Origin: MGBC120314 sp051877855
GTDB lineage: Bacteria > Bacillota > Clostridia > Lachnospirales > Lachnospiraceae
NCBI GenBank assembly: GCA_051877855.1
Contig: JBJEJH010000023.1
Location: 1 to 39,924 of the forward strand
DNA: 39,924 nt
Reading direction: 5' to 3'
Part shown: piece after piece, positions 22,644 through 30,890 of the stretch
Layout: every line of letters starts with the position of its first letter
Numbering within the stretch: position 1 is the first letter of the stretch
Position numbers and translations under genes: made by a program
The notes under the pieces: generated by a model
What the model was told of the DNA's origin: nothing
The model's input: only the letters and a program-made list of their open reading frames with translations
Database searches by the model: none

Positions 22644-23705
22644 GTGAAAAGCAATAAGAAAGCATATATACTAAATCAAAAAATAGATCAGGAGTTTAAT
22701 GCGGCAGGCAAAGCGATGAGTGACGTTTTTGAAGTGTTCACGGCAAATGGTGTTAAAATTATGCCCGGGGTTCCTAAGAGTGCTCCTAAATTCATGAAGA
22801 TTCTGGATCTGCCTATTCTGATATTCTATCTGTTGGTGGTTTTAGGCCGGGGGGATTACTGTATCTATTCATATCCGGAGAATAAGCTGAAGATCCGGTT
22901 GATGGAGAGGTTTGCAAAGGTTCGCAAGGTGAAAGTGGTATGCTTTATCAATGATATTAATTCCATCCGTGACGGACATTTTGATGACCCGAAGGTGCAG
23001 GAGTTGATTCGGGAGGATATGCGTTATATCAATGCGGCCTCCATTGTGTTGGCACCAAATGAAAATTCTAAGAAGTTCTTAAAGGAACAGGGGATTGATG
23101 CCCAAATCATCAGTGTTGGAACCTGGGATTATATTATTCATGAAGATATTCCGACAAAGGATGAGGTTAAAGTGGATTTTCAGTATCCTTTTAAAGTAGC
23201 ATTTGCCGGAAATCTGAATAAAGCACCATTTATCCATCAATTAAATGAATTTCAATCGGATAAAGTAAGCTTTGTATTATGGGGTAACTGTGACCGTACT
23301 GTTAAAGAAAGTAATAATTGCACCTACAAAGGAAGTGTTGCACCTCAGATACTTGTGCAGGAGGTAGAGTCCTGTGATTTTGGTCTGGTGTGGGACGGAA
23401 TTAGTGTTCATGCGTGCGAAGGTGGTCTTGGGGAGTATCTTCAGTATAATAACTCTCATAAGTGTGGACTATATCTGGCTGCAGGGATTCCGGTTTTTGT
23501 GTGGAAGAACGCCGGATTAGCAGATTTTGTTTACAAAAACCAATGTGGATTTGCTGTGGAGAATATCGATGAGATGATCTCGATTCTGGAAAATCTGACC
23601 TGTGATGAGTATCAAAGAATCCTTCGTAATGTGCAAAAAGTATCCCGAAATATTCGGGAAGGGTTTTATCTGAAACAGGCTTTGAACCGGATGTATGAAT
23701 TATAA
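22644..23705 (+). CDS. Gtf3/galactofuranosyltransferase-like glycosyltransferase
   Basis: This is a 353-residue glycosyltransferase of GT-B-like layout. The N-terminal part contains a hydrophobic, probably membrane-associated helix (about 50-66, DLPILIFYLLVVLG). The C-terminal half has the donor-site style CDFGLVWDGISV, then YNNSHKCGLYLAAGIPVFVW, a stretch shared by Gtf3-like and beta-1,6-galactofuranosyltransferases. It begins at a GTG at 22644 with GGAG 6 bases upstream, just after the GT11 gene, and probably acts on the same glycan. Its acceptor is unknown. It ends at a bidirectional terminator shared with convergent tmcAL. Confidence 0.8.
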   Translation: MKSNKKAYILNQKIDQEFNAAGKAMSDVFEVFTANGVKIMPGVPKSAPKFMKILDLPILIFYLLVVLGRGDYCIYSYPENKLKIRLMERFAKVRKVKVVCFINDINSIRDGHFDDPKVQELIREDMRYINAASIVLAPNENSKKFLKEQGIDAQIISVGTWDYIIHEDIPTKDEVKVDFQYPFKVAFAGNLNKAPFIHQLNEFQSDKVSFVLWGNCDRTVKESNNCTYKGSVAPQILVQEVESCDFGLVWDGISVHACEGGLGEYLQYNNSHKCGLYLAAGIPVFVWKNAGLADFVYKNQCGFAVENIDEMISILENLTCDEYQRILRNVQKVSRNIREGFYLKQALNRMYEL

Positions 23706-23766
23706 AAAATAAACCGTGGTATATTGTATTGTCTGAGATATGACAAAGCAATATATCACGGTTTTT
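23704..23766. terminator. Bidirectional terminator between convergent genes
   Basis: A 15-base stem (23712-23726 with 23749-23763, one G-U pair) is flanked by A-rich sequence on the left and T-rich sequence on the right. It can therefore terminate both the glycosyltransferase operon (+) and tmcAL (-), which meet here tail to tail. Confidence 0.9.
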
Positions 23767-23768
23767 GA

Positions 23769-25019
23769 TTAAATATATTTTCGGATAGGATATTGATAAT
23801 CATTTACGACCGGAGTTTTCGATTTGCGGCGTAATATCATGTTATAAAGATTCGAAGCGTAGAGATCATTTTCTAATAATTTCTTATAATCGGCCGGTTT
23901 TACAATGATAGGACATTCTGTCGTTTTCTTGATGGAAGATAAATACTGTTGACCATTATCATTAAATCCCAAAACGCGAAGATATGGACAGGGTTCATTT
24001 TTATGCTGTTCATACTCCTCATTGGTTATGTTTAAAACAAGATGCATCAGTGCACGACTGATGCGGGTGTACGTCAGATCCTTGGATTTGACAGATTCAA
24101 TGAGTTTAGTGGCAGAATGAACCTGATCAACATGATGAAGTAATTTGTTCAACAAGGTTTCTTTCAGATCAGCAATGTTCACAGAAAAATCGGGATTTTT
24201 GATTCGCTGAAGTTTTATTTCCTGCAACTTATACAGAATGATATCGGTGAAATCGTCGATGGACATGGGTTCATACCGGTCAAAATATTCCCGGGCTGTA
24301 TCAACACAGGACTCCGGAATATTGGCATAAAAAACTTCCGAATTCTCTTTCAGCGTTAATCTTAATGCCGATGCACTGACAAAATCTCCGGAGGCGTCAA
24401 TGTCGGTATCGTGATATGAACTGCCCATTCGCTTAATTGTATGAGGGATAATCTCACAGTGTTGGTTTTTGATTTCGAATAAATACTCAAGTCCCAGAAT
24501 ATTATTCGGCTTTGTCATAAAATCTTTCAAATTCTTCAGGGCAGGGTCCGATGAAGAAAGGGCAGTTTCCAGGTATTGTTCCATTGCCCATTGGCGAGCA
24601 GCCGGATAAGACACTCCGGACTGCACTTTATGACGAATCAATCCATCCAAAGTGTCTTTTGCTTCAAAAAATAAGTCGCAGATATTGTTAAAGTTATGAA
24701 TGTTTCCGTTTTCGCTGCCAAAACACAGATGATTCACCTTTAGTGCGTCAAGGGTTTTGATTCCTCCCATTGCAAAATATGAGGCGCTTCCTAAGGAGGT
24801 GATGGTTGGAAGTTCAATAACAAGATCGGCACCATTTTGAAGGGCCATATGAGCCCTGGTGTATTTGTTCATAAAGGCCGGTTCACCACGCTGGACATAA
24901 TTTCCGCTCATGACTACAACAATTGTATCGGCTTTCGTTTCCCGGCGAGCCTCCTCAATGATGTAAGAGTGTCCTGCATGAAATGGGTTGAATTCAGCAA
25001 TTATTCCTGTTGCAACCAT
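23769..25019 (-). CDS. tmcAL: tRNA(Met) cytidine acetate ligase TmcAL
   Basis: The 416-residue protein is the YlbM/TmcAL enzyme, which uses ATP and acetate to form ac4C at the wobble cytidine of elongator tRNA-Met. The nucleotidyltransferase core opens GIIAEFNPFHAGH, with the HxGH motif at about 14-17, followed by VVMSGNYVQRGEPAF and KYTRAHMALQNGAD. The C-terminal helical part is the usual tRNA-binding region. It is the only clear minus-strand gene in the window. Its promoter is divergent from pduL-ackA, whose product acetate is its substrate. Confidence 0.95.
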   Translation of the reverse strand: MVATGIIAEFNPFHAGHSYIIEEARRETKADTIVVVMSGNYVQRGEPAFMNKYTRAHMALQNGADLVIELPTITSLGSASYFAMGGIKTLDALKVNHLCFGSENGNIHNFNNICDLFFEAKDTLDGLIRHKVQSGVSYPAARQWAMEQYLETALSSSDPALKNLKDFMTKPNNILGLEYLFEIKNQHCEIIPHTIKRMGSSYHDTDIDASGDFVSASALRLTLKENSEVFYANIPESCVDTAREYFDRYEPMSIDDFTDIILYKLQEIKLQRIKNPDFSVNIADLKETLLNKLLHHVDQVHSATKLIESVKSKDLTYTRISRALMHLVLNITNEEYEQHKNEPCPYLRVLGFNDNGQQYLSSIKKTTECPIIVKPADYKKLLENDLYASNLYNMILRRKSKTPVVNDYQYPIRKYI

Positions 25020-25068
25020 GACTTAACGATCCTTTCCTTTCAGATTAATCAATTAAATAGCTAGGTTT

Positions 25069-25097
25069 ATTATATTGATTCGACCTGATATAGTCAA
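25069..25097 (-). promoter_or_regulatory. Promoter for tmcAL
   Basis: On the minus strand, TTGACT (25092-25097), a 17-base spacer and a perfect TATAAT (25069-25074) direct transcription into tmcAL, about 50 bases before its start. Confidence 0.8.
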
Positions 25098-25176
25098 GAA
25101 ATTGGAAGTTACACCACGTTTTCTTCAATTGGTTCATGTTGTATTGTAAAAAATGCAAATAAATTCCTCCGGATAC

Positions 25177-25205
25177 TTGAAAAATTAGGTAAAATCACAT
25201 AAAAT
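25177..25205 (+). promoter_or_regulatory. Promoter for pduL-ackA
   Basis: TTGAAA (25177-25182), a 17-base spacer and TAAAAT (25200-25205) lie about 48 bases before pduL. The region 25020-25253 between the divergent genes otherwise holds only the tmcAL promoter and AT-rich sequence. Confidence 0.7.
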
Positions 25206-25253
25206 ATTTACATAAAAATTTTTTGAAAAGAAACACATAAAGGAGAAAAAGAG

Positions 25254-25823
25254 ATGAATTTTTTAGTTGAAACATCTGCACGTCATGTGCACGTAACACA
25301 GGAAGACCTTGAGACATTATTTGGTGCCGGTTATCAGTTGACAAAGAAGAAAGATCTTTCTCAGCCGGGACAGTTTGCCTGCGAGGAGAGAGTAACGGTT
25401 GTAGGTCCTAAGAAGGAACTGGCCAATGTATCAATTCTTGGACCATGTCGTAAGGCAACACAGGTTGAGCTTTCTCTGACCGATGCTCGTTCTATCGGTA
25501 TTGCTGCACCGGTTCGTGAATCCGGCGATACAGCCGGCAGTGGTGCATGTAAGCTTGTCGGACCATGTGGCGAAGTTGAACTTACAGAGGGTGTTATCGC
25601 TGCTAAGCGCCATATTCATGCAACAACAGCTGATGCAGAAAAGCTTGGTGTAACTAACGGTGAGATCGTTTCGGTTAAGATTGATACAGATGGCAGAAGT
25701 CTTGTATTTGGTGATGTTGTAGTTCGTGTAAGTGACAGCTATGCACTTGCAATGCATATTGATACAGATGAGTCCAATGCTGCAGGATGCGGTAAGGAAG
25801 TTTACGGAGAAATCGTTAAGTAA
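25254..25823 (+). CDS. pduL: PduL-type phosphotransacylase
   Basis: The 189-residue enzyme interconverts acetyl-CoA (or propionyl-CoA) and acyl-phosphate. The two zinc-site His motifs are present, SARHVHV (about 8-14) and AKRHIHAT, with HIDTDESNAAG near the end. It starts directly at the catalytic domain without the N-terminal encapsulation peptide of microcompartment PduL, so it is probably cytosolic and replaces Pta. It is followed 24 bases later by ackA, making the acetate-forming, ATP-yielding pathway. Confidence 0.93.
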   Translation: MNFLVETSARHVHVTQEDLETLFGAGYQLTKKKDLSQPGQFACEERVTVVGPKKELANVSILGPCRKATQVELSLTDARSIGIAAPVRESGDTAGSGACKLVGPCGEVELTEGVIAAKRHIHATTADAEKLGVTNGEIVSVKIDTDGRSLVFGDVVVRVSDSYALAMHIDTDESNAAGCGKEVYGEIVK

Positions 25824-25847
25824 TTTTATATTTAAGGAGAAAATTTC

Positions 25848-27044
25848 ATGAATATTTTAGTTTTAAACTGTGGTAGTTCATCATTAAAGTATCAGCTTAT
25901 CAATATGGACGATGAGAGCGTTATTGCAAAGGGTCTTGTTGAGAGAATTGGTATTGAAGGTTCAGTTCTTACACATAAGCCAACCGGTAAGGACAAGTAT
26001 GTTGTAGAAACTCCGATGAAGGATCATAACATTGCTGTTCAATTGGTTCTTGACGCATTGGTTGATGCAGAACATGGTGTGATTAAGAGCACTGATGAAA
26101 TTACTGCAATTGGACACAGAGTACTTCATGCAGGTGAGAAGTACAAGGAGTCCTGCCTTGTAACAGAGGATGTTAAGAAGGTTATCCGTGAGTGCTTCGA
26201 TCTTGGACCTTTACATAACCCTGCAAACTTAATCGGTATTGAAGCAGCAGAAGCTGCAATGCCCGGCAAGCCAAACGTAGCTGTCTGGGATACTGCTTTC
26301 GGCGGAACAATGGAGCCAAAGGCATATCTTTATGCTATTCCTCGTGAATACTATGAGAAGTATCATGTAAGAAGATATGGTTTCCACGGAACGAGCCATA
26401 TGTTCGTTTCCGGTGAGACGATCAAGTTTGCCGGTCTTAACAAAGACAATGCGAAGGTTATTGTTTGTCACTTAGGAAATGGTGCATCAATTTCAGCTTC
26501 AATTGGTGGCAAGTGTGTGGATACATCCATGGGTCTTACACCGCTTGAAGGTTTGATCATGGGTACACGTTCCGGTGATTTGGATCCTGCAATCCTTGAG
26601 TATCTTTGCAATCATGAGAATATGACCATTTCTGAGATGCTTAATGTTCTTAACAAGAAGTCCGGTATTTTAGGTATGTCCGGTATTTCTTCTGATTTTA
26701 GAGATCTTCTTAAGGAAGTTGATAATGGTAATCAGGTGGCTAAGGATACACTTGAGGCATATGCTTACAGAGTGGCTAAGTACATCGGATCATATGCAGC
26801 AGCTATGAACGGTGTTGATGCAATTGCATTTACAGCCGGTGTAGGTGAGAATAATCCTCGTATCCGTGGAATGATTTTAAGCTACTTTGAATATCTTGGA
26901 ATTAAGGTTGATGCAGTAGCAAATGAGTCAGCAATCGGTGAGAATAAAGTGATTTCTACTGCTGATTCCAAGGTTAAGGTTGTTGTTCTTCCTACCAACG
27001 AGGAGCTTGCTATTGCAAGAGATACACTTGCGCTTGTAAAGTAA
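25848..27044 (+). CDS. ackA: Acetate kinase
   Basis: The 398-residue enzyme catalyses acetyl-phosphate + ADP to acetate + ATP. It has the family motifs LVLNCGSSSLKYQL at the start, GHRVLHAGEKY, RRYGFHGTSH and HLGNGASISA, and ends at the family's usual length of about 400. AAGGAG precedes the ATG. Together with pduL it forms a two-gene operon closed by a terminator, and it supplies ATP by substrate-level phosphorylation during fermentation. Confidence 0.98.
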   Translation: MNILVLNCGSSSLKYQLINMDDESVIAKGLVERIGIEGSVLTHKPTGKDKYVVETPMKDHNIAVQLVLDALVDAEHGVIKSTDEITAIGHRVLHAGEKYKESCLVTEDVKKVIRECFDLGPLHNPANLIGIEAAEAAMPGKPNVAVWDTAFGGTMEPKAYLYAIPREYYEKYHVRRYGFHGTSHMFVSGETIKFAGLNKDNAKVIVCHLGNGASISASIGGKCVDTSMGLTPLEGLIMGTRSGDLDPAILEYLCNHENMTISEMLNVLNKKSGILGMSGISSDFRDLLKEVDNGNQVAKDTLEAYAYRVAKYIGSYAAAMNGVDAIAFTAGVGENNPRIRGMILSYFEYLGIKVDAVANESAIGENKVISTADSKVKVVVLPTNEELAIARDTLALVK

Positions 27045-27051
27045 TTTTAAG

Positions 27052-27087
27052 AAGGCAGTGTCGGAGTATCTGGCATTGCCTTTTTTT
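27052..27087 (+). terminator. Terminator after ackA
   Basis: A 9-base stem (AAGGCAGTG at 27052-27060 with CATTGCCTT at 27074-27082, one G-U pair) has a 13-base loop and a T run. Confidence 0.85.
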
Positions 27088-27113
27088 ATTGTATATTTTT
27101 TAAAAATAAATTG

Positions 27114-27142
27114 TTGACAAACCAACATCTTGTGCTTATACT
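27114..27142 (+). promoter_or_regulatory. Strong promoter of yceD-rpmF
   Basis: Consensus TTGACA (27114-27119), a 17-base spacer and TATACT (27137-27142) lie 57 bases before yceD. This is among the best sigma-A matches in the window. Confidence 0.85.
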
Positions 27143-27174
27143 AATATAAGTGCGCAAATGTTAGATGTTTTGCG
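27135..27174 (+). promoter_or_regulatory. Dyad symmetry at the yceD-rpmF start site and leader hairpin
   Basis: CTTATA (27135-27140) and TATAAG (27145-27150) form a perfect 6-base inverted repeat over the -10 and start site. Immediately after it, CGCAAA (27153-27158) and TTTGCG (27169-27174) form a second one within the leader. The first could be an operator, the second an RNA hairpin. No regulator is recognised. Confidence 0.4.
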
Positions 27175-27198
27175 TATTAATAGCATAGGAGTGAATGT

Positions 27199-27726
27199 AT
27201 GCTGTTGGATTTATCAGAGCTTTTATCAGGAAATTGTCGTGAAAAGATTTTTGATGTGACAATTGATATGGAAAAGTATGAGTCTTCGCTTGGAGATTTT
27301 GATATTGTTCAAAAGTCAGCTTTTGAGCTGAAGGTGGTTTCCACCGGTGCAAAAAAGTATGTAGTTTCCGGCGAAAGTAGCGTGATTCTTGCAATTCCAT
27401 GTGGACGTTGTCTCAAAAATGTTGAAACGAAGGTTGATATTGAGATTGAGCGTGAGCTTGATTTTAATGAAACAAAGGAAGAGTCTGATGAGAGCGTAGA
27501 AGAAATGAGTTATATTGATGGATATCACCTTGATGTTGACAAGCTGGTCTATTCAGAAATTTTGCTGAATTTACCTTACAGGGTCTTGTGCAGCGAGGAT
27601 TGTAAAGGTCTTTGTTTTAAATGTGGCGCAGATCTGAACAAAGGTGAGTGTGGCTGTGATAGAATACAGCTTGATCCAAGAATGTCTGTTATCCAGGATA
27701 TTTTTAAGAACTTTAAGGAGGTGTGA
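27199..27726 (+). CDS. DUF177/YceD family protein
   Basis: The 175-residue protein belongs to the YceD family, encoded next to rpmF in most bacteria; E. coli YceD is linked to 23S rRNA accumulation. The cysteine motifs are visible: PCGRCL in the middle and, near the end, CSEDCKGLCFKCGADLNKG followed by CGCD, suggesting a zinc-binding end. AGGAG is 7 bases from the ATG. The rpmF ATG follows 3 bases after its stop. Confidence 0.93.
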   Translation: MLLDLSELLSGNCREKIFDVTIDMEKYESSLGDFDIVQKSAFELKVVSTGAKKYVVSGESSVILAIPCGRCLKNVETKVDIEIERELDFNETKEESDESVEEMSYIDGYHLDVDKLVYSEILLNLPYRVLCSEDCKGLCFKCGADLNKGECGCDRIQLDPRMSVIQDIFKNFKEV

Positions 27727-27728
27727 TC

Positions 27729-27908
27729 ATGTCAATTTGTCCAAAGAATAAATCATCTAAGGCTAGAAGAGATAAGAGAAGAGCTAATTGGAAGATGAGC
27801 GTTCCGAATCTTGTAAAGTGCAGCAAGTGTGGCGCATTAATGATGCCTCACCAGGTATGTAAGGCTTGTGGCTGCTACAACAAGAAAGAAATTATCGCAG
27901 TTGACTAA
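27729..27908 (+). CDS. rpmF: 50S ribosomal protein L32
   Basis: The 59-residue ribosomal protein opens MSICPKNKSSKARRDKRRAN and has two CxxC pairs (CSKCG and CKACG), the zinc-binding form. AAGGAGG stands 7 bases before the ATG at 27729, which is preferred over the GTG at 27723. It is co-transcribed with yceD. Confidence 0.97.
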   Translation: MSICPKNKSSKARRDKRRANWKMSVPNLVKCSKCGALMMPHQVCKACGCYNKKEIIAVD

Positions 27909-27930
27909 TTTTTAGAAATGTGAAAAATAC

Positions 27931-27964
27931 TGGACTTGAGAATTATTTCTTGAGTCCAATTTTC
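27931..27964 (+). terminator. Terminator after rpmF
   Basis: A 12-base stem (27931-27942 with 27947-27958, two G-U pairs) and a TTAT loop are followed by a short T run (ATTTTC). The T run is weak, so termination may be partial. It lies between rpmF and the next gene's start. Confidence 0.7.
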
Positions 27965-27979
27965 ATTTATGGAGAAAAA

Positions 27980-29437
27980 ATGATTAAGAAATTAAAAGAA
28001 AAATTTGATTATCGCTTTATACCTATGATTGCATTGTGGTGGGTATTTCTTCAACAATTCTGGCCATTGCTTTCAATCTCGCGTTATAATCATTCCAATG
28101 CGGACGATTATTGGATGTCCAGTCATGTACATTTTGAGTGGGTGGATACCCATTCCTTCTTTAAGACAGTGGCTATGGCCTGGAAATGTGCGGTGAATCT
28201 ATGGAAAAATTGGGATGGCTGTCTTTTCAGTATGTTTATCGGAAGTATGCCTCCGGTAGTTTTTCATGAAGATTATAACAAATTTACATTTTCCATCCTT
28301 GCCGGCGCCCTGATCATTTGCTTCTTAGCATTTCTTTTCGTACTTTTGGTACGTGTGTGCAAGATGGATTGGGTTTCTTTTGCCTTAGTAAGCCCGGTAT
28401 TCTTGATTGTATTGACTAGTATGCTGCCATCAATTAAGGATGCCTTTTTCTGGTGGGTAGGTGGAATTAATTATACATTGTTCTCCGCAATTTTCTTCCT
28501 TGCACAAGCTTTCGTTTTGGAGTATGTGGTTAGTGAAAGAATTCCATTTCTTATCATTGGTTCGGTATTATCCTTTATGGTTGGACCGGGAAATTTGCTG
28601 TCGGGTTTATTAAATCCGGAGGTCTTAGTTCTTGAATGTGTTGTATGGTTGTATATAAAGAAGAAAAAAGGTTCACTTAAAAAAGGTTTGCTTTTCCTTA
28701 TTCCAACATTTTCCGGAATTGCCGGCTTAATGCTTAATGTATTGGCGCCCGGGAATCTGATTCGTGGCGGAGATGGATTGTTTTCATCATCCATTACAGG
28801 AGCAATCTGGGGAACGATTGTTGCCTCAACAAATTTTATCAAGATATTTTATACACCGTCCATGTTTTGTATGCTTTTATTACTGATTGTTATTGTATTT
28901 TTGGGAATGAAGAAAGAAAAACTTCAATATACTTTTAAGTATCCGTTTCTTTTTTTGATCGTAACATATCTTGTATATTGTTCAGTATTTACACCGGTTA
29001 TTTTTGCCGACAGCGCATATTATGGACGCTGCTTAAATGTTTCGTTTTTTGTTTTTGTTGCCTTTGTATTAATTAATATTATATATTTTATTGGATGGAT
29101 TAAACAACGCCGGACGGTAGTTATTTCGAAAGGTGTTTCTATGACAATGGTTCTTACTACATCGGTTTTAGTGCTGTGGGCAACCCATTATTTTTATCCG
29201 TACTATGACAGTGCTCTTGCGGCAGAGTCCCTACGATGTGGTCAGGCACAGGATTTTGATGCCAAGGTTGATGCAAGATATGAGCAGTATTATGATCCTT
29301 CCGTCAAAGATGTTATTATTGAGCCGATTGACTGGATTCCTTCCATTTTTTATTTTGATGACGATTGTCTGCCAAATCTGGAGTTTTATTTTGAAAAGGA
29401 CTCCATTCGTTATCCCGATGGATATGAGCAGCCATAA
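27980..29437 (+). CDS. Polytopic membrane protein (DUF6056-like), unknown function
   Basis: The 485-residue protein has about eleven hydrophobic segments and a polar C-terminal tail. The N-terminal loop after the first segment holds YNHSNADDYWMSSHVHF, whose paired acidic residues resemble the first extracytoplasmic loop of GT-C-type glycosyltransferases and DUF6056-like proteins. A glycan-related function is possible but unproven. GGAG lies 5 bases before the ATG at 27980. The longer frame from 27920 would run through the terminator hairpin and is rejected. It sits between rpmF and plsX, which are adjacent in most related genomes. No terminator is visible after it. Confidence 0.72.
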   Translation: MIKKLKEKFDYRFIPMIALWWVFLQQFWPLLSISRYNHSNADDYWMSSHVHFEWVDTHSFFKTVAMAWKCAVNLWKNWDGCLFSMFIGSMPPVVFHEDYNKFTFSILAGALIICFLAFLFVLLVRVCKMDWVSFALVSPVFLIVLTSMLPSIKDAFFWWVGGINYTLFSAIFFLAQAFVLEYVVSERIPFLIIGSVLSFMVGPGNLLSGLLNPEVLVLECVVWLYIKKKKGSLKKGLLFLIPTFSGIAGLMLNVLAPGNLIRGGDGLFSSSITGAIWGTIVASTNFIKIFYTPSMFCMLLLLIVIVFLGMKKEKLQYTFKYPFLFLIVTYLVYCSVFTPVIFADSAYYGRCLNVSFFVFVAFVLINIIYFIGWIKQRRTVVISKGVSMTMVLTTSVLVLWATHYFYPYYDSALAAESLRCGQAQDFDAKVDARYEQYYDPSVKDVIIEPIDWIPSIFYFDDDCLPNLEFYFEKDSIRYPDGYEQP

Positions 29438-29497
29438 GCGGAACTTAATATAAAATATTGATCAAATATAAAGTAACTATAAATTTTTAAAAAGATA

Positions 29498-29527
29498 TTG
29501 AATAAATATATTGCTATAAGTTATAAT
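29498..29527 (+). promoter_or_regulatory. Promoter for plsX operon
   Basis: TTGAAT (29498-29503), an 18-base spacer and a perfect TATAAT (29522-29527) lie in a very AT-rich stretch about 70 bases before plsX. Confidence 0.6.
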
Positions 29528-29540
29528 TTATTATATTATG

Positions 29541-29576
29541 TACTAGTATTTCTGAGACACAAAAACCTGGGTCTCA
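29541..29576 (+). promoter_or_regulatory. Palindrome and hairpin in the plsX leader
   Basis: TACTAGTA (29541-29548) is a perfect 8-base palindrome just after the predicted start site. TGAGAC (29553-29558) and GTCTCA (29571-29576) then form a 6-base stem with a 12-base loop, without a T run. In Bacillus fatty acid genes, FapR binds near the plsX promoter. The palindrome is not a clear FapR box and no regulator can be assigned. Confidence 0.35.
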
Positions 29577-29595
29577 AAAAATGAAACGGAGTGGC

Positions 29596-30618
29596 ATGGG
29601 AAGCAGTATGGAAGATAAGATTATAGTAGCTGTTGACGCCATGGGAGGAGATAATGCCCCGGGCGAGATTGTTAAGGGTGCTGTGGATGCAGTTAATGCA
29701 AAGGATAATATCTATGTGGTACTGACCGGCAAGGAAGATGTTGTTCGTTCTGAATTGGAAAAGTATACATATAATAAAGATAAGATATCCATCCGTAATG
29801 CAACCGAGGTGATTGAGACCGGTGAACCACCGGTTATGGCAATTAAGAAGAAGAAAGATTCGTCATTGGTCGTAGCAATGAATATGGTCAAGGACGGCTC
29901 GGCAGATGCGTTGGTTTCTGCCGGTAGTTCCGGTGCGATTCTTGTTGGCGGTCAGGTAATTGTCGGACGTATCAAAGGTGTGGAAAGACCTCCTTTGGCA
30001 CCATTGATTCCTACAATGAAGGGTGTTTCTTTGCTTTTGGACTGTGGTGCTAATGTAGATGCAAGATCATCTCACCTGGTTCAGTTCGCACGTATGGGAT
30101 CCATTTATATGGAGCATGTTATGGGGGTTCCTAATCCGAAGGTGGCCATTGTTAATATTGGTGTCGAGGAGGAGAAGGGTAACCAGTTAGTAAAGGAGAC
30201 CTACCCATTATTAAAAAATTGTCCCGATATTAATTTTGTGGGCAGTATTGAAGCACGTGATATTCCAAATGGAGATGTGGATGTCATTGTTTGTGAGGCA
30301 TTTGTCGGTAATGTAATTCTTAAGTTGTATGAAGGTGTAGGAGCAGCCCTGATTACCAAGGTGAAGCAGGGTATGATGACCACCCTACGCAGTAAGATTG
30401 GTGCATTACTTGTTAAGCCTGCATTAAAGAAAACACTCAAGTCTTTTGATGCAAGTGAGTATGGCGGAGCGCCACTCATCGGTCTTAAGGGACTTGTTGT
30501 AAAAACTCATGGTAGTTCCAAGGCCAAGGAAGTGTGTGTATCAATTTTACAGTGCGCAACTTTCAAAGAGCAGGGAATTAATGAGAAAATTAGAGAAATG
30601 TTAAATAAAGAAGAGTAA
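29596..30618 (+). CDS. plsX: Phosphate acyltransferase PlsX
   Basis: The 340-residue enzyme converts acyl-ACP to acyl-phosphate, the first step of phospholipid synthesis in Gram-positive bacteria. The signature IVAVDAMGGDNAPGEIVKG opens the domain, and SAGSSGAILVGG, LDCGANVDA and EAFVGNVILK follow. Three in-frame starts compete: 29581, 29596 (GGAG 4 bases upstream) and 29608 (weak GGGA site). The third gives the most typical N-terminus, so the start is uncertain by a few residues. Its stop lies 13 bases before acpP, and the two genes act in the same pathway. Confidence 0.94.
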   Translation: MGSSMEDKIIVAVDAMGGDNAPGEIVKGAVDAVNAKDNIYVVLTGKEDVVRSELEKYTYNKDKISIRNATEVIETGEPPVMAIKKKKDSSLVVAMNMVKDGSADALVSAGSSGAILVGGQVIVGRIKGVERPPLAPLIPTMKGVSLLLDCGANVDARSSHLVQFARMGSIYMEHVMGVPNPKVAIVNIGVEEEKGNQLVKETYPLLKNCPDINFVGSIEARDIPNGDVDVIVCEAFVGNVILKLYEGVGAALITKVKQGMMTTLRSKIGALLVKPALKKTLKSFDASEYGGAPLIGLKGLVVKTHGSSKAKEVCVSILQCATFKEQGINEKIREMLNKEE

Positions 30619-30631
30619 GGATGGGTTTGTT

Positions 30632-30862
30632 ATGGAATTCGAAAAGTTACAGAAAATTATTGCAGAAGTTTTAAATGTGGATGAAGAAGAAATCACAATG
30701 GAAACAACATTTGTGGATGACTTGGGTGCTGATTCTTTGGATGTATTTCAAATCTTAATGGGAATTGAAGAGGAATTTGATATCGAGATTGCCAATGATG
30801 CAGCTGAAAGTATTGTAACGGTTGCTGACGCAGTTGATAAGATTAAGGCAGCAATCAACTAA
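30632..30862 (+). CDS. acpP: Acyl carrier protein
   Basis: The 76-residue acidic carrier protein holds growing fatty acyl chains on a phosphopantetheine attached to Ser35 in GADSLD. The rest fits the four-helix ACP fold. It sits between plsX and rnc, as in most Clostridia, and is followed by the rnc hairpin. Confidence 0.97.
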   Translation: MEFEKLQKIIAEVLNVDEEEITMETTFVDDLGADSLDVFQILMGIEEEFDIEIANDAAESIVTVADAVDKIKAAIN

Positions 30863-30890
30863 TCAGAAATGGATAAAGTAAATAGTGATA

